Source: RGIG9041 sp045657265
GTDB lineage: Bacteria; Bacillota; Clostridia; Oscillospirales; QAKW01
Length of the DNA: 48,964 bases
NCBI GenBank assembly: GCA_045657265.1
Contig: JAZOSU010000025.1
Location: forward strand, 1-48,964
Direction of reading: 5' to 3'
The notes beneath the pieces are model-generated. The model ran no database searches. It saw only the letters and a list, made by a program, of their open reading frames with translations, and was not told the DNA's origin. This document shows, in pieces, positions 32,861-41,773 of this stretch. The translations under genes were made by a program, and so were the position numbers. Numbering within the stretch: position 1 is the first letter of the stretch; each line of letters starts with the position of its first letter.

Positions 32861-34940
32861 TGCTTTTTTCCTCTTTGGAGTTTGTTTTTTTGCAGTTAGG
32901 ATTTGGACAATATATAATTCTTCTTTTGCCACTCTTTTTGAAAAGATATGAGCCGCAATTTTCGCATTTAGTGGTTAAAGGTTCATCCCAGGATACATAA
33001 TCACAGTTTGGATAGTTTTCGCAACCAAAAAAGATTTTACCTGTTTTTGAACGTTTTTTTATTATTTTGCCTGAACATTTAGGGCAAGGAACACCTGTGT
33101 CAAAAACTAAAGACTTAGTAAATTTACATTCAGGATAACCGGGACATGCAAGGAATTTACCGTATTTACTGCTTTTTATAACAAGATTTTTTCCGCAGTT
33201 GGGACAAATCTCTTCGGTTACTTCATCGGGAACTTTAATTCGTTTTTCTTTAAGCATTTCTTCTGCGCAAACTAAAGTTGTATCAAATAAAGTATAAAAT
33301 TCAGCAATCATATCCTGCCAATTCATTTTACCGTCAGAAACTTTATCAAGCTCTGTTTCAAGTTGTGCTGAAAATTCATAATTAATGATAGAAGAAAAAT
33401 GGTCTTTCATTAATTTTGTTGTTACTTCACCAAGAGCAGTTGGCTTTAAAAACTTACCGTCACGTTCTACGTATTCGTGAGAAGTAATTGTGGAAATTAT
33501 CGGCATAAATGTTGAAGGTCTGCCTATTCCGTTTTCGTCAAGTGCTTTTGTTAATGTACCTTCAGTATACCTTGAGGGTGGCTGAGTAAAGTTTTGTGAT
33601 TTTTCGAGCTCGGAAATAGATAAAACATCGTTTTCTTCAAGCTTGTAAATACGTTTGTCAGCGGTTTCTTTGTCAGGGTCTTGATAAGCTGCTGTAAAGC
33701 CTTTGAATTTTACAGCTTGCGAATATGCTTTGAAAATATATTCACCGTTTGAAATATCGGCTGATAATGTATTATAAGTAGCATCACTCATCTGACTTGA
33801 AATAAATCTGTTATATATCAGCTGATATATTCTGTATTGATCTGAAGAAAGTGATGCTTTGATTGAAGCAGGAGTTAATTCAAGATTTGTGGGGCGGATA
33901 GCTTCATGAGCATCTTGTGCTCCTTTTTTAGTTTTATAATAACGTCTTTTTGTAGGGTAATAGTCTTCACCATATGTTGTAACTATATGTTTTTTTGCGG
34001 CGTTTGCTGCATCGTCTGAGATGCGAAGTGAATCTGTTCTCATATAGGTAATAAGACCCACGAGACCAAAACCTGCAACGTCAATACCTTCGTACAGTTC
34101 TTGTGCTGCTTTCATTGTTCTTCTTGTCTGGAAGTTGTAATGTCTTGAAGCTTCTTGCTGAAGAGTTGATGTTGTAAAGGGAGGAGCAGGACTCTTTTTC
34201 TTTTCTGAATTTTTAGTAGAAATAACTTTAAATTCAGAACCAATTACACTGTCATATATTTCCTGCGCTTTTTGTTCGTTTTTTACGTGAATTGATTTTT
34301 TAACAGTTCCGTGGAATTTAGCGGGAATTTTTAAGCTTGAACCTTTTTTGCTGAATGTAGCATTCAGATTCCAATATTCTTCGGGTTTAAATTCGCGAAT
34401 TTCATTTTCACGGTCAACAACCATAGCCGTTGCAACGGACTGAACTCTTCCTGCAGATAAACCTTTTTTAACTTTTTTCCAAAGAAAAGGAGAGAGCTTG
34501 TAACCAACTATTCTATCAAGAACTCTACGAGCTTGTTGCGCATCAACCAAGTCGTAATCAATAGCTCTCGGGTTATTTACAGCTTCTTTCAAAGCGTTTT
34601 TTGTGATTTCATTAAAAACGACTCTTTTTGAATTGTTTTCATTTAAGCCAAGCAATTCATAAAGGTGCCAGGATATAGCTTCACCTTCGCGGTCAGGGTC
34701 GGTTGCGAGATAAACCATATCAGCGGCTTTCACTTCTTTTTTTAGTGATTTAATTAAATCGCTTTTTCCTCTGATAGATATATATTTAGGCTCAAAGTTG
34801 TTTTCTAAATCAACGCCAAACTCGCTTTTTGGCAGGTCACGTACATGGCCTTTAGATGAAACTACTTTATAAGATTTTCCAAGATATTTTTCAATAGTCT
34901 GGGCTTTTGCCGGAGACTCAACAATTAATAAATTATGCAT
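32853..34940 (-). CDS. topA: DNA topoisomerase I (type IA)
   Basis: A 695-residue enzyme relaxing negative supercoils. The toprim start (MHNLLIVESPAKAQTIEKYLG), the metal triad region ATDPDREGEAISWHL, and the active-site tyrosine in TYMRTDSLRIS are all present. Three zinc-ribbon units follow near 585-690 (CPNCGKNLVIK.., CPKCSGKIIKK.., CENCGSYLFKK..). It directly follows dprA, a common dprA-topA-trmFO arrangement in Firmicutes; the start overlaps dprA by 8 bases. Confidence 0.97.
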   Translation of the reverse strand: MHNLLIVESPAKAQTIEKYLGKSYKVVSSKGHVRDLPKSEFGVDLENNFEPKYISIRGKSDLIKSLKKEVKAADMVYLATDPDREGEAISWHLYELLGLNENNSKRVVFNEITKNALKEAVNNPRAIDYDLVDAQQARRVLDRIVGYKLSPFLWKKVKKGLSAGRVQSVATAMVVDRENEIREFKPEEYWNLNATFSKKGSSLKIPAKFHGTVKKSIHVKNEQKAQEIYDSVIGSEFKVISTKNSEKKKSPAPPFTTSTLQQEASRHYNFQTRRTMKAAQELYEGIDVAGFGLVGLITYMRTDSLRISDDAANAAKKHIVTTYGEDYYPTKRRYYKTKKGAQDAHEAIRPTNLELTPASIKASLSSDQYRIYQLIYNRFISSQMSDATYNTLSADISNGEYIFKAYSQAVKFKGFTAAYQDPDKETADKRIYKLEENDVLSISELEKSQNFTQPPSRYTEGTLTKALDENGIGRPSTFMPIISTITSHEYVERDGKFLKPTALGEVTTKLMKDHFSSIINYEFSAQLETELDKVSDGKMNWQDMIAEFYTLFDTTLVCAEEMLKEKRIKVPDEVTEEICPNCGKNLVIKSSKYGKFLACPGYPECKFTKSLVFDTGVPCPKCSGKIIKKRSKTGKIFFGCENYPNCDYVSWDEPLTTKCENCGSYLFKKSGKRRIIYCPNPNCKKTNSKEEKSNE

Positions 34941-36120
34941 TGAATGACCTCTGTGTATTTGAATTTATTTTATATTTATTTCCCGGTAGGCTTATAATTG
35001 CACCTGATGTTTCCAATATGGTCAGGCAACTTAAAATTTTATTGGGATTCGTATCATAAAATTGTCTTTTTATGTAATCAAAAGTTATTTCTTTATCTTC
35101 AAAAATTTCAAGTATTTGTGCTACATCTTTATCCAATATCGGATAAAAAGTTTTTTTGAAAGAACTGACACTAAAATTAGTAGCAGTGTCGTTATTTTCA
35201 AAATATTTCAAGTCTGATTCTGTTACGAGATCTTTTATGGTATCGGGATATTTGAGTTTTACGGCGTCAAGTATATCTTTGTAATCAAGTACAGGATAAG
35301 CACCATCAAAGAATAGTCTGTTTGAGCCTTCTGATTGTGGAATATCAATATTTGCCGGAACCACATAGACTTCTTTGTTCTGAGCTAATGCATGATTTGC
35401 AGTTATAAGTGCACCGCTTCTTTTAGGTGCCTGTGTTACTACACACCAATCTGAAAGTGCGCTTAATATTCTGTTTCGTTCCTGATATGCATACTGTGTT
35501 TGAGAACTGTTTGGTAAATGTTCCGAAATCAAGGCACAGTTCAAATATGAAATATTGGGCATTTTTTCTTTGAATCTTGAAGTCATAATACCGTTAGGCA
35601 ATACTAAAATTGCGTTGCCGTCTGCTTTTAATGCACTTTTATATGCAGACTCGTCAATGCCTGATGCGATTCCTGTTACAATTGTACAACCGCAAAGCGC
35701 AAGAGCTCCGCTTATCTGTCCTGTGACACGTTTGCCGTATACGGTACATTCTCTTGTGCCGACAATCGTAACTTTAGGTTTTGACATTGCTTTGTTATAA
35801 TTACCGTACGTGAACAGAACGCAGGGAGGATTTTCTATTTCAAGCAAAGATTTAGGATATCTTTCATCATCAATATCAATTATATCTATTCTATTTTCCT
35901 GACATATCATCAGAAGTTCATTGGCATCATGAAGGTCTTTGTTTATCAGTTTGCAAATATCTGTTTCAGATAAACCTTTGATTTGTTCAAGATCTTTTGG
36001 ACTTGATTCATATATAAGTTTTATATTTTTGAAATGGTTATATACCTTAAATGTTTTTCTACTGTCATCATTTAACGCGAGTTTTAACCATATCCATAAT
36101 AATGCGTTATATTCTTCCAT
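34933..36120 (-). CDS. dprA: DNA-processing protein DprA
   Basis: A 395-residue protein that loads RecA on incoming single-stranded DNA during transformation. The Rossmann-like core is visible: VGTRECTVYGKRVTG, IVTGIASGIDESAYKSALKADGNAILVLPNGI, and ALITANHALAQNKEVYVVPANID. An N-terminal helical (SAM-like) region and a C-terminal winged helix (about 325-385) flank it. The position after the VLPNGI motif is less conserved than usual (no YP). It starts 14 bases inside the trmH-family gene's end. Confidence 0.92.
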   Translation of the reverse strand: MEEYNALLWIWLKLALNDDSRKTFKVYNHFKNIKLIYESSPKDLEQIKGLSETDICKLINKDLHDANELLMICQENRIDIIDIDDERYPKSLLEIENPPCVLFTYGNYNKAMSKPKVTIVGTRECTVYGKRVTGQISGALALCGCTIVTGIASGIDESAYKSALKADGNAILVLPNGIMTSRFKEKMPNISYLNCALISEHLPNSSQTQYAYQERNRILSALSDWCVVTQAPKRSGALITANHALAQNKEVYVVPANIDIPQSEGSNRLFFDGAYPVLDYKDILDAVKLKYPDTIKDLVTESDLKYFENNDTATNFSVSSFKKTFYPILDKDVAQILEIFEDKEITFDYIKRQFYDTNPNKILSCLTILETSGAIISLPGNKYKINSNTQRSFNA

Positions 36121-36883
36121 TGTTTTGTCTTTGGTTCTCCCACATAAGTATTGATGCCGCTACTGCAGCATTAAGTGATTCGTTTTGTCCGGTCATAGGA
36201 ATAAACATCCCAAAATCACAAAGATCTTTTATTTTTTCAGATATACCGTTGCCTTCGTTGCCTATAACAACGACTTTTTTACTGTAGTCTGAAAGAGTGT
36301 CAACTGTTTTAAAATCTCTGTCAAGTCCGGTACCGATTATATGGTAATCGCTATTTTTGAGCTTTGGCAAAAAATCTTCGAGCTTGGTATTTAACAAATT
36401 CAGTCTGAAAACACTTCCCATTGCGCCTCTTAAAGTCTTATGAGAATATGCATCACAGCAACCTTCACCTAAGATTATATTTTTAATACCAAAAGCTTCT
36501 GCAGAACGTAAAATAGCACCGAGATTAGAAGGGTCCTGTACACAGTCAAGAGCTAAAATGAAATTATCATAATTGATTTCTTCATTTTTATTTTCTTTGA
36601 AAACAGTAATAATTTCAGGGGGAGTACTCATAACAGTGATTTTTTTCATTATTTGTTCTGTTACTGAATATATGATATTATCATCTATTTCTTTCGGGAA
36701 TTTTGAAATAGTTGATTTTTCTGTTATAAAACAAAAAACGGGCTTTAGACCGCAGGTTATAGCTTCGTTTGTAAGCTTGTAGCCTTCAGTGCAAAATAGT
36801 CCGCTGTTTTTTCTGAATTTAGTATTTTTTAGTTTTGATATTTCAGTAATAGTGCTGTTATGAACACTTGTGATTTTTTTCAT
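36107..36883 (-). CDS. TrmH/SpoU-family RNA 2'-O-methyltransferase
   Basis: A 258-residue SPOUT enzyme with the motif 1 segment LDCVQDPSNLGAILRSAEAFG and motif 2-3 residues VVIGNEGNGIS and IPMTGQNESLNAAVAASI. The N-terminal domain resembles the substrate-binding region of RlmB-like enzymes. The target (rRNA or tRNA) is uncertain. ATG 36883 is used because AAGGAA lies 7 bases upstream; the frame open to 36922 covers its promoter. It heads the minus-strand operon with dprA, topA, trmFO and plsX. Confidence 0.87.
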   Translation of the reverse strand: MKKITSVHNSTITEISKLKNTKFRKNSGLFCTEGYKLTNEAITCGLKPVFCFITEKSTISKFPKEIDDNIIYSVTEQIMKKITVMSTPPEIITVFKENKNEEINYDNFILALDCVQDPSNLGAILRSAEAFGIKNIILGEGCCDAYSHKTLRGAMGSVFRLNLLNTKLEDFLPKLKNSDYHIIGTGLDRDFKTVDTLSDYSKKVVVIGNEGNGISEKIKDLCDFGMFIPMTGQNESLNAAVAASILMWENQRQNNGRI

Positions 36884-36922
36884 TTTACTTCCTTGAAAAC
36901 CATTTTTAATTAAAACATACAT

Positions 36923-36951
36923 ATTATAATTATATTTGTTGGAAATTACAA
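36923..36951 (-). promoter_or_regulatory. Promoter of the trmH-dprA-topA-trmFO-plsX operon
   Basis: On the minus strand TTGTAA (36946-36951) and TATAAT (36923-36928) are 17 bases apart, 40 bases before ATG 36883. The other side of this 170-base gap leads to sipL; no sigma-A promoter is clear there, which would fit a sporulation sigma factor. Confidence 0.6.
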
Positions 36952-37053
36952 GAGTTTTTTTAAATTTGAAAGTTTACAGGTATATTCGATTATGCAAATC
37001 AATATAATTTATTATAAAAAATATGCCATTTCAGAGGCGGAACGGAGAGAGCT

Positions 37054-38568
37054 ATGGATTGCGACATTATAAAATCTAATGTAAATATATTTAAAACTGC
37101 ATTAGACGGTTTTTCAGAAGAGAAAATCAATTTTGATATCATAATTCCTGACTATTGCGCGGCGGCTGATAAAATTCTTAAATGTGACGTTATACCCGTT
37201 ATAACTTCAAAAAATATTGAAAACGACAAATTAACCGTAGAAGGAATATGTACAGTAAATATTTTATATGCAGATGAAAATGATGGTATTATCAGGTCTG
37301 TATCAGAATCGGAAAACTTTATTCAAACTTATGGCTTAAAAGAAAAACTTGATAACTACCGTATAAAAATAAAAACACGTGCAACTAATGTAGTGTGTAA
37401 ATTGCAAAATTCAAGAAGAATAAGCGCAAAAGCAATAATCGGTATCGCGGTAAAAGTTATGGGGAATTCTCAGATTGAGCTTTTATCAGGATTTGATAAT
37501 TGTAAAATTGAAACCAAGTTTGAGCATTTTGATAAAAAATTATTCGTATGCAATGGCGAAACAGATATACGGATTGCCAGTGAAATAAAAGCAGAAAACA
37601 ATGTTACAGATATAGTCAAATGCAATTCAAATATTATAATTTCAGAAATTAAACCTATAAAGGACAGAGTTATAATAAAAGGTGAGATACAAGGAGAATG
37701 TATTTATACATACGGAGAAAATATATTCGATATAGGTTGTTCTAATGTGGTTATGCCATTTAGTGAAATGATAGATGCCGAAGGATGTAATGAAGATTCA
37801 ATATGTGATGTGGTTTGCGATACTTTAGGCGTTAGATGTGATATCGCAGATTCTGATGAACAAAATATAATTAATTTTGAATTTGAAGGAAGAGCAGACG
37901 TTTGCGTTTTTGAAAATGTAAGAATAGATATTTTACAAGATTTGTATTCTACTGAATGTGAAACCACATTTGAAAAAAATAATTTATCTTTGGAATCTTT
38001 ACATAAATCTTTTAAATTTGATAATAAATTAAATCAGAAAATAGAAATATCTTTAGATGATGCAATTGTTGATAATGTATTTGTAAAACCTTTAATTAAA
38101 AACGTTTCGGTTTCGGATAAAGAACTGATAATAGAAGGCGATATGGTTATTTCTGTTATGGTTCATAATTCTTCTGAGTGTAAAACAATTGATAAAACTG
38201 AAGGCTTTAAAGTATCAGAACATCTTGACACTGAATTTGCACAACTAAGATGTGAAGCGGAAGCATATTGTATTGACATTAGCACCAATATGACTGATGA
38301 CAATACAATGTATGTTGAAAGTAATGTTGCGTTTTCAATTTTGTTATTTGAAAAAACAAATTATACTGTAATATGCGATGTCAATTTTTCAGATGAGCAG
38401 GATAAAAAACGTGATTCAAAAATTGTTCTTTACTATGCAGAGAAAGGCGAAATTCTTTGGGATATAGCTAAAAAATACTGCACCTCAGTAAATATAATTA
38501 AACGTGATAATAATTTGAATTCAGAGAAAATAAACGATAATTGTATGCTTCTAATATCAGGGAAATAG
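37054..38568 (+). CDS. sipL: SipL-like spore-coat morphogenesis protein (DUF3794 repeats plus LysM)
   Basis: A 504-residue protein with what look like three DUF3794-type domains (about 30-115, 165-275 and 320-430; each with a strand-rich pattern such as VEGICTVNILYADEN, IKGEIQGECIYTYGE and IEGDMVISVMVHNSS) and a LysM-like C-terminus (about 450-500; EKGEILWDIAKKYCTSVNIIKRDN). C. difficile SipL has this architecture and binds SpoIVA at the forespore surface. It supports an endospore-forming host. GGAGAGA precedes ATG 37054. It is a single-gene unit, divergent from the trmH operon. Confidence 0.85.
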   Translation: MDCDIIKSNVNIFKTALDGFSEEKINFDIIIPDYCAAADKILKCDVIPVITSKNIENDKLTVEGICTVNILYADENDGIIRSVSESENFIQTYGLKEKLDNYRIKIKTRATNVVCKLQNSRRISAKAIIGIAVKVMGNSQIELLSGFDNCKIETKFEHFDKKLFVCNGETDIRIASEIKAENNVTDIVKCNSNIIISEIKPIKDRVIIKGEIQGECIYTYGENIFDIGCSNVVMPFSEMIDAEGCNEDSICDVVCDTLGVRCDIADSDEQNIINFEFEGRADVCVFENVRIDILQDLYSTECETTFEKNNLSLESLHKSFKFDNKLNQKIEISLDDAIVDNVFVKPLIKNVSVSDKELIIEGDMVISVMVHNSSECKTIDKTEGFKVSEHLDTEFAQLRCEAEAYCIDISTNMTDDNTMYVESNVAFSILLFEKTNYTVICDVNFSDEQDKKRDSKIVLYYAEKGEILWDIAKKYCTSVNIIKRDNNLNSEKINDNCMLLISGK

Positions 38569-38570
38569 AT

Positions 38571-38597
38571 AAAGGGTCTGTATTGTACAGACCCTTT
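38571..38597. terminator. Bidirectional terminator between sipL and araC
   Basis: A perfect 12-base stem, AAAGGGTCTGTA (38571-38582) / TACAGACCCTTT (38586-38597), with a 3-base loop lies between the convergent genes. Confidence 0.85.
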
Positions 38598-38600
38598 AAT

Positions 38601-39434
38601 TTATAAAGATTTTTTTCTACACATATCCATATATTCTTTTGGAGGCATACCAACTCTGTTTTTGAAAATTCTTGAAAAACAGTATATATTAGTATATCCT
38701 ACGGCGGTACTCACTTGAGAAACATTCATATCTTCTTCTTTGAATAAGCGTTTTGCTTGTTTAATTCTGTAATCAATTATGTAATTTTGTGTGCTTTTAT
38801 TTTTATATGTTTTAAAAAGTCTTGATAAATAACTTCTTTCGATACCCAAAAGATCTGATATACTCTCAACACTTATGTTTTTGTTGTAATTCTTTTTAAT
38901 ATAATCTATCGCCTGAGTCATATATACGTTTTTAGTAGGTACTTTTTTCTCAATATAATATTCATCTATGCAATTCATAAATTCATAAAAACATAAAAGT
39001 ATACTGTAATCAGAACTATACGACTTAGAACATTCTGTTATAAGTTCGTGTGCCGAATCGATGATTTTATGATTATTTTCAAGATGCATTACGATTCCGT
39101 TTTCTTTTTCTTCTATAGCAAAAAATAAAGTTTTAAGTGCTTCTCCTGAAATTCTGACAGATATAACAGATAAAGTTTCAGTATTATCTGACATTATTTG
39201 TAATGCAGAACCATGGGGGATTGCTAAAACTGTACGTGGCAGTAACTTTATACGTTTGTCATAGTATTGAACTGTTCCTTTTCCGTTTAAAACTATTAAA
39301 AACATATATCCTTTGTTTATTGTTATTCTCTCAATATGCGATGCGGGATACTCTTCCTGACTGCAACGTTCAAGTTTTGCATCGGAAAATTTGTAATCTG
39401 TAAAATTAAAATCAAGATTTTTTTGGTTAAACAC
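38601..39434 (-). CDS. AraC-family transcriptional regulator
   Basis: A 277-residue regulator with an N-terminal cupin-like sensor (about 20-125; RITINKGYMFLIVLNGKGTVQYYDKR) and a C-terminal double helix-turn-helix (about 180-272; ISVESISDLLGIERSYLSRLFK and MNVSQVSTAVGYTNIYCFSRIFKN, the AraC signature). The start is GTG 39434 with GGAGG 9 bases upstream, not the longer open frame to 39476, which would read through a hairpin. The ligand is probably a sugar or carbohydrate, by family. Target genes are not evident; both neighbours are unrelated. Confidence 0.88.
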   Translation of the reverse strand: MFNQKNLDFNFTDYKFSDAKLERCSQEEYPASHIERITINKGYMFLIVLNGKGTVQYYDKRIKLLPRTVLAIPHGSALQIMSDNTETLSVISVRISGEALKTLFFAIEEKENGIVMHLENNHKIIDSAHELITECSKSYSSDYSILLCFYEFMNCIDEYYIEKKVPTKNVYMTQAIDYIKKNYNKNISVESISDLLGIERSYLSRLFKTYKNKSTQNYIIDYRIKQAKRLFKEEDMNVSQVSTAVGYTNIYCFSRIFKNRVGMPPKEYMDMCRKKSL

Positions 39435-39452
39435 AAAATCCCTCCATGAAAA

Positions 39453-39504
39453 AATTGGGTGGTTATTACCACCCAATTATACAACATAAAGTTAAATAAA
39501 TCAA
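39453..39504 (-). promoter_or_regulatory. araC promoter overlapped by an 11-base-stem palindrome that also fits a terminator
   Basis: On the minus strand TTGATT (39499-39504) and TATAAT (39476-39481) are 17 bases apart and read towards araC. A perfect inverted repeat with an 11-base stem (39453-39463 and 39468-39478, TATT loop) begins inside the -10 box and covers the predicted start site; on the minus strand it is followed by TTTTTTC. So the same DNA can serve as terminator of the carboxypeptidase gene, as operator, and as a hairpin at the 5' end of the araC message. Confidence 0.65.
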
Positions 39505-39516
39505 CATAAAATCAAA

Positions 39517-40833
39517 TTAAAATTTAATTCTTCTTCTGAGTTTTCTGCGTTTTCTTTTGTTGTTCTGTGATATCATAACAATAATATAGATAACTACAAA
39601 TACAGCAAGAATTATGCATATAATTTTTACCCATATATTTTTAAAGAAACTTTCAATTAAGTAAAGATAGTAAAGTACAGTAGAGCGTTCAACGTCATTC
39701 CCTGCAACAAGACCGACTGAAGCATATACTATACCGTCTTTTTTTAAGGTTATTGTGCCTAATTTATCACCTTGTTTAATCGGTGCAAAAATTTGTTCCT
39801 GAGTGACAATTTCGGATTCTAAAGTAGAAATATCCAGATCAATTGGTATAACTGAATATGTATTTTTTTCAGGTAAAAGAACAAGATGATCTCCCTTTAC
39901 TGAAAGCTCAACTTTAACTTCGGTTATTATTTCACTGTCACTTAATATTTTGGCGCTTGTGTAGTTTTCAAAAGCCCAGTTGTACATAGCTTTTGAATCG
40001 GCAAATACAGTATTTGTTCCGCCGGGGATTTTTTCTACATTCATAGCCACAAGAATAAATTGTGTTTCGCCTTTTTGTGCAAATGAGGCTAAATTGTATC
40101 CTGCGGCGGTTGTTGAACCTGTTTTTCCCGCTTTGCAATATTTGTAATATATTCCGCTGTTTTGTCTTAAAAGACTGTTAGTTGTTACAAGCGTTCTTTT
40201 ATTAAGGGATTTATTAGTTGGTTCTATTTCGTGTACTGCAGAAGAAAGATATTTAAGCAGTGTTTCGTTTGTAAATGCAGCTTTCGCAATTATTGACATA
40301 TCTCGTGCTGTTGTATAATGATTAGGATCATGAAGTCCGTGTACATTTACAAAATGTGTGTTCTGTGCTCCCAACTGTTTTGCTTTATTATTCATCAATT
40401 CAACATAAGCTGTTATACTTCCGGCAAGGTGTATAGCAAGTGCATTTGCGGCTTCATTTGCACTTGAAATTGCAACGGCATACATTAGGTTATCGAGTGA
40501 AAGAATTTCTCCGTCCTGTATGTTTATGTTTGAACTTCCTATAACCAGATCATCATAACAAGTATCGGTTGCTGTAATTGTCTGAGAATAATCTGTTATC
40601 AGATCGGCGGCAACCAAAAGAGCAGTGAGCTTTGTTAAAGATGCGGGATATATTTTTTCATCAGGGGATTTTTCATATACAACGGCACCTGTATTTGTAT
40701 TTATCATAATTACATTTTGTGCGGTTATTTCAGGTGCGGGTTGCTTTTCAGTTTTATTTGCAAAAGTGAAAACCGTAAATAGATTTGCAAGAATTATCGT
40801 TAAAACTAAAAATATAAATAAACGTTTTTTCAT
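39517..40833 (-). CDS. D-alanyl-D-alanine carboxypeptidase (low-molecular-weight PBP)
   Basis: A 438-residue penicillin-binding protein of the S11 family. Signal peptide about 1-26; catalytic SLTK (S65, K68), SAN (S124-N126) and KTG (K237-G239); a C-terminal beta domain (about 295-385), then a membrane helix (about 397-422) and a very basic tail (KRKRRKLRRR). It trims the terminal D-alanine from peptidoglycan stem peptides. A true transmembrane anchor in place of an amphipathic helix, followed by a basic cytoplasmic tail, fits DacF-like clostridial enzymes. AGGA precedes ATG 40833. Confidence 0.93.
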   Translation of the reverse strand: MKKRLFIFLVLTIILANLFTVFTFANKTEKQPAPEITAQNVIMINTNTGAVVYEKSPDEKIYPASLTKLTALLVAADLITDYSQTITATDTCYDDLVIGSSNINIQDGEILSLDNLMYAVAISSANEAANALAIHLAGSITAYVELMNNKAKQLGAQNTHFVNVHGLHDPNHYTTARDMSIIAKAAFTNETLLKYLSSAVHEIEPTNKSLNKRTLVTTNSLLRQNSGIYYKYCKAGKTGSTTAAGYNLASFAQKGETQFILVAMNVEKIPGGTNTVFADSKAMYNWAFENYTSAKILSDSEIITEVKVELSVKGDHLVLLPEKNTYSVIPIDLDISTLESEIVTQEQIFAPIKQGDKLGTITLKKDGIVYASVGLVAGNDVERSTVLYYLYLIESFFKNIWVKIICIILAVFVVIYIIVMISQNNKRKRRKLRRRIKF

Positions 40834-40849
40834 TTTTACAGTCCTTTTA

Positions 40850-40884
40850 TTTATGGTTGATTATAAATTTATGGTTGATTATAA
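40850..40884 (-). repeat. 18-base tandem duplication in the carboxypeptidase upstream region
   Basis: TTTATGGTTGATTATAA occurs at 40850-40866 and again at 40868-40884, identical over 17 bases. On the minus strand each copy contains TTATAATCAACC, so a -10-like box is duplicated 17-35 bases before the ATG. It may give two start sites or be a recent slippage event. Confidence 0.6.
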
Positions 40885-40943
40885 TTATAAGTATAAATAA
40901 AAAAACATAAAAAGTAAAGAGGATTAAAAAAAATAGCTTTTTA

Positions 40944-40972
40944 TTGATTTTTATGTCTTTTAGTTGTACAAT
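40944..40972 (+). promoter_or_regulatory. Promoter of proBAC
   Basis: TTGATT (40944-40949) and TACAAT (40967-40972) with a 17-base spacer lie 30 bases before the proB ATG. No T-box or other leader structure fits in so short a leader. Confidence 0.6.
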
Positions 40973-41002
40973 TACATTTAATATCATTTTTGGAGTGTGT
41001 TT

Positions 41003-41773
41003 ATGAGAATTGTAATTAAAGTAGGTACTTCTACATTGGCTTATCCTACAGGCAGACTAAATATTCGTCAGATGGAGCATATGTGTAAAGTTATCAGTGA
41101 TATTAAAAATTCAGGATATGAAGTCATACTTGTTTCTTCCGGCGCAGTAGGCATGGGTATGGGAAAACTTTCGCTAAATAAACGTCCTGACGAACTTTCA
41201 TTAAAACAGGCGGCAGCTGCAGTAGGGCAGTGCGAACTTATGTACACGTATGATAAACTGTTTTCTGAATATAATCATACAGTTGCTCAGATTCTTCTTA
41301 CTGCGTATGATATCAATCACGATAATTGCCGCGATAACTTTATAAACACAATGTACAAGCTGTTGGAATTAGGTGCGCTTCCCATCGTTAATGAAAACGA
41401 TACTGTTGCAACGAATGAATTGGTTATAGGGGATAACGATACTCTTGCTGCGATAGTTGCAAAAAACATCAAAGCCGATTTATTAGTTCTTATGTCTGAT
41501 ATCGACGGTCTTTTTACTGCTGATCCTCATAAAAATCCTGATGCCAAGCTTATCCCTGTTATTGAAAAAATAACTCCTGAAATTGAAGCGTTGGCAGGTG
41601 GCAGCGGAACAAACGTAGGTACTGGCGGTATGGTCACTAAGCTCAAAGCGGCTGAAATTGCAACTGCAGTAGGATGCGATATGTTAATTGTTAACGGAAA
41701 TAATCCTGATGTTATATATGACATCGTTGAGGGTAAAAATGTCGGAACACGTTTTTTAAAGGAGGATAACTGA
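41003..41773 (+). CDS. proB: Glutamate 5-kinase
   Basis: A 256-residue kinase for the first step of proline synthesis. The amino-acid kinase fold is seen in IVIKVGTSTL, LVSSGAVGMGM, PIVNENDTVATNE, GDNDTLAAIVA, DIDGLFTADPHKNPDA and GTGGMVTKLKAAEIA. It is the short form without the C-terminal PUA domain. ATG 41003 has GGAG 7 bases upstream. The stop overlaps the proA start (TGATG). Confidence 0.95.
   Translation: MRIVIKVGTSTLAYPTGRLNIRQMEHMCKVISDIKNSGYEVILVSSGAVGMGMGKLSLNKRPDELSLKQAAAAVGQCELMYTYDKLFSEYNHTVAQILLTAYDINHDNCRDNFINTMYKLLELGALPIVNENDTVATNELVIGDNDTLAAIVAKNIKADLLVLMSDIDGLFTADPHKNPDAKLIPVIEKITPEIEALAGGSGTNVGTGGMVTKLKAAEIATAVGCDMLIVNGNNPDVIYDIVEGKNVGTRFLKEDN

Noticed and set aside
40973..41002. 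T-box or other leader riboswitch for proBAC
   Set aside because: The leader from the predicted promoter to proB is only about 25 bases, too short for such an element.
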